Shown piece by piece: positions 5,548 through 6,378 of a stretch of 6,378 bases of DNA (positions are counted from its first letter, which is position 1; each line of letters opens with the position of its first letter). The stretch is taken from contig CAZFLD010000144.1 in assembly GCA_964519835.1 (NCBI GenBank), positions 1 to 6,378 on the forward strand, given 5' to 3'. Source of the stretch: CAZFLD01 sp964519835 (GTDB lineage: Bacteria; Spirochaetota; Spirochaetia; DSM-27196; CAZFLD01). Below the pieces are notes generated by a model, which was given only the letters and a program-made list of their open reading frames with translations, did no database searches and was not told where the DNA came from. A program made the translations under genes and the position numbers.

Positions 5548-6378
5548 TTATTGCTCACCGGCAACGCCGGCGGTTTGTGCCAAGTTCTTGACGAGCACGA
5601 GGTACATGGCGTGGGACCATAGCAGCGGCTCGGCCACCGCGCCCCATTTGTCTCGCCACGAGTCGCGCATCCGCGTGTCTTCAACTAAATCGGTGACCTG
5701 TTCCGGCAGAAAGCCTTCTTTGGATGCATGTTTCTCAATCCAACGTGCACATTGCTCAGCGTCGCCCAGACGACCAACGGTTACGTAGTACCACCCCAGC
5801 CAGGCGGTCAAAAGAAGCCAACGGCCGCCGCCGTAGTACGTGTCCTCCGAATAACGCTTGACGCCGCCATGAATCAGCAGCTCGGCCTCGATGCGGGACA
5901 CGGTCCGGGTCATGACCTTGTCATCCGGGGCGACCATTCCAAACGGCACCGCAGCCCACAGGAGGGCTGCGTCGATTTCTCTCCGGCCAACTGATTTAGT
6001 CAGTACGCCGTCGCGGACGCCGTGGTCCAATACAAAGCGTCGAATCGCTTCGGCGCTTGTACCAGTGTCCCAACCGAGTGTAGATGCCGCGACCAGGCCG
6101 CCGTAGACGCAGGCGAGTGTGGCGACGTGTATCCGATCGCCGAACTCTTCCCACGGGTCGTAGCTTGGAATGGTCCAGGCTGTCTCGAGGTAGCGAATTG
6201 TCTTCTCCGCCGCAGACCCGCTCCAGCTTGGTGGTCCGGACATACCTGTGGACCGCACCCATTCCTTGAGCAACCACAACCAATCACCATATCCGTCTAT
6301 CTGGAAGTCGGGCCAGTCATCGCCAACAGCCTCTCCGGCGACGAGAAATCGCGTAGGTAGATAGGCGGAACGGGCCGG
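5548..6378 (-). CDS. GH15-family glycosidase (glucoamylase / glucodextranase-like), N-terminus cut by window edge
   Basis: The frame is open to the window edge; 276 residues of the catalytic (alpha/alpha)6-barrel are present, and the start lies outside. Family GH15 enzymes are inverting exo-hydrolases that release glucose from non-reducing ends of alpha-glucans; some prefer alpha-1,6 (glucodextranase) and some act on trehalose. Visible GH15 signatures, numbered from the first residue seen, are DFQIDGYGDWLW (24-35), SYDPWEEFGDR (72-82, probable acid Glu77), EIDAALLW (134-141), KRYSEDTYYGGGRWLLLTAW (174-193), GFLPEQV (222-228, probable base Glu226) and AEPLLWSHAMYL (249-260). The spacing between the two glutamates (149) is shorter than in classical glucoamylases (about 198-221, from memory), so this may be a divergent subgroup. 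Whether it has a signal peptide cannot be seen. It precedes the binding-protein gene by 22 bases and is evidently in the same operon. Its role would be to convert imported or GH66-trimmed oligosaccharides to glucose. Family is confident, substrate is not. Confidence 0.88.
   Translation of the reverse strand, partial: PARSAYLPTRFLVAGEAVGDDWPDFQIDGYGDWLWLLKEWVRSTGMSGPPSWSGSAAEKTIRYLETAWTIPSYDPWEEFGDRIHVATLACVYGGLVAASTLGWDTGTSAEAIRRFVLDHGVRDGVLTKSVGRREIDAALLWAAVPFGMVAPDDKVMTRTVSRIEAELLIHGGVKRYSEDTYYGGGRWLLLTAWLGWYYVTVGRLGDAEQCARWIEKHASKEGFLPEQVTDLVEDTRMRDSWRDKWGAVAEPLLWSHAMYLVLVKNLAQTAGVAGEQ

Noticed and set aside
5548..6279. GH15 gene starting at the TTG at 6277-6279
   Set aside because: The frame stays open to the window edge and the upstream codons encode GH15-like sequence (DFQIDGYGDW), so the TTG is an internal leucine and the true start is outside.

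Overview
The window is one strand-coherent piece of a bacterial chromosome. All six genes lie on the minus strand and are packed almost without gaps, so they read as one operon from high to low coordinates: a GH15-family glycosidase (N-terminus beyond the window edge), a sugar ABC-transporter binding protein, two MalF/MalG-type permeases, a GH66-family (dextranase / cycloisomaltooligosaccharide glucanotransferase type) enzyme, and endonuclease IV (nfo; C-terminus beyond the other edge). Junctions, in transcription order, are 22 nt, 16 nt, a 4-base ATGA overlap, 9 nt, and a second ATGA overlap. I see no promoter, terminator, RNA gene, mobile element, repeat array or CRISPR, and no gene-free stretch longer than 22 bases.

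Together the genes suggest an uptake-and-degradation route for an alpha-linked glucan, most likely alpha-1,6 (isomalto-oligosaccharides, dextran fragments or cyclic isomalto-oligosaccharides). The periplasmic binding protein captures the sugar and the two permeases import it. The GH66 enzyme has no signal peptide: an in-frame stop sits three codons before its start, so it must act in the cytoplasm. It would cut internal or cyclic alpha-1,6 linkages, and the GH15 exo-acting enzyme would release glucose. The importer ATPase is not in the window. The substrate is inferred from family membership and has not been shown.

The organism looks like a diderm with moderately high GC. The binding protein has a signal peptide without a lipobox cysteine, ending in a run (AFATGTSESES) that resembles sugar-binding proteins of Spirochaetaceae. 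Its mature part is very acidic (by hand about 68 Asp/Glu against about 16 Lys/Arg, no cysteine), while the cytoplasmic GH66 enzyme is not. This fits a halophilic or haloalkaliphilic spirochaete, but the taxon assignment is tentative.

The most interesting points are the cytoplasmic GH66 enzyme inside an importer operon, the DNA-repair gene nfo joined to that operon by a stop/start overlap with little Shine-Dalgarno sequence of its own, and the unusual proline-rich tail of the GH66 protein at that joint.
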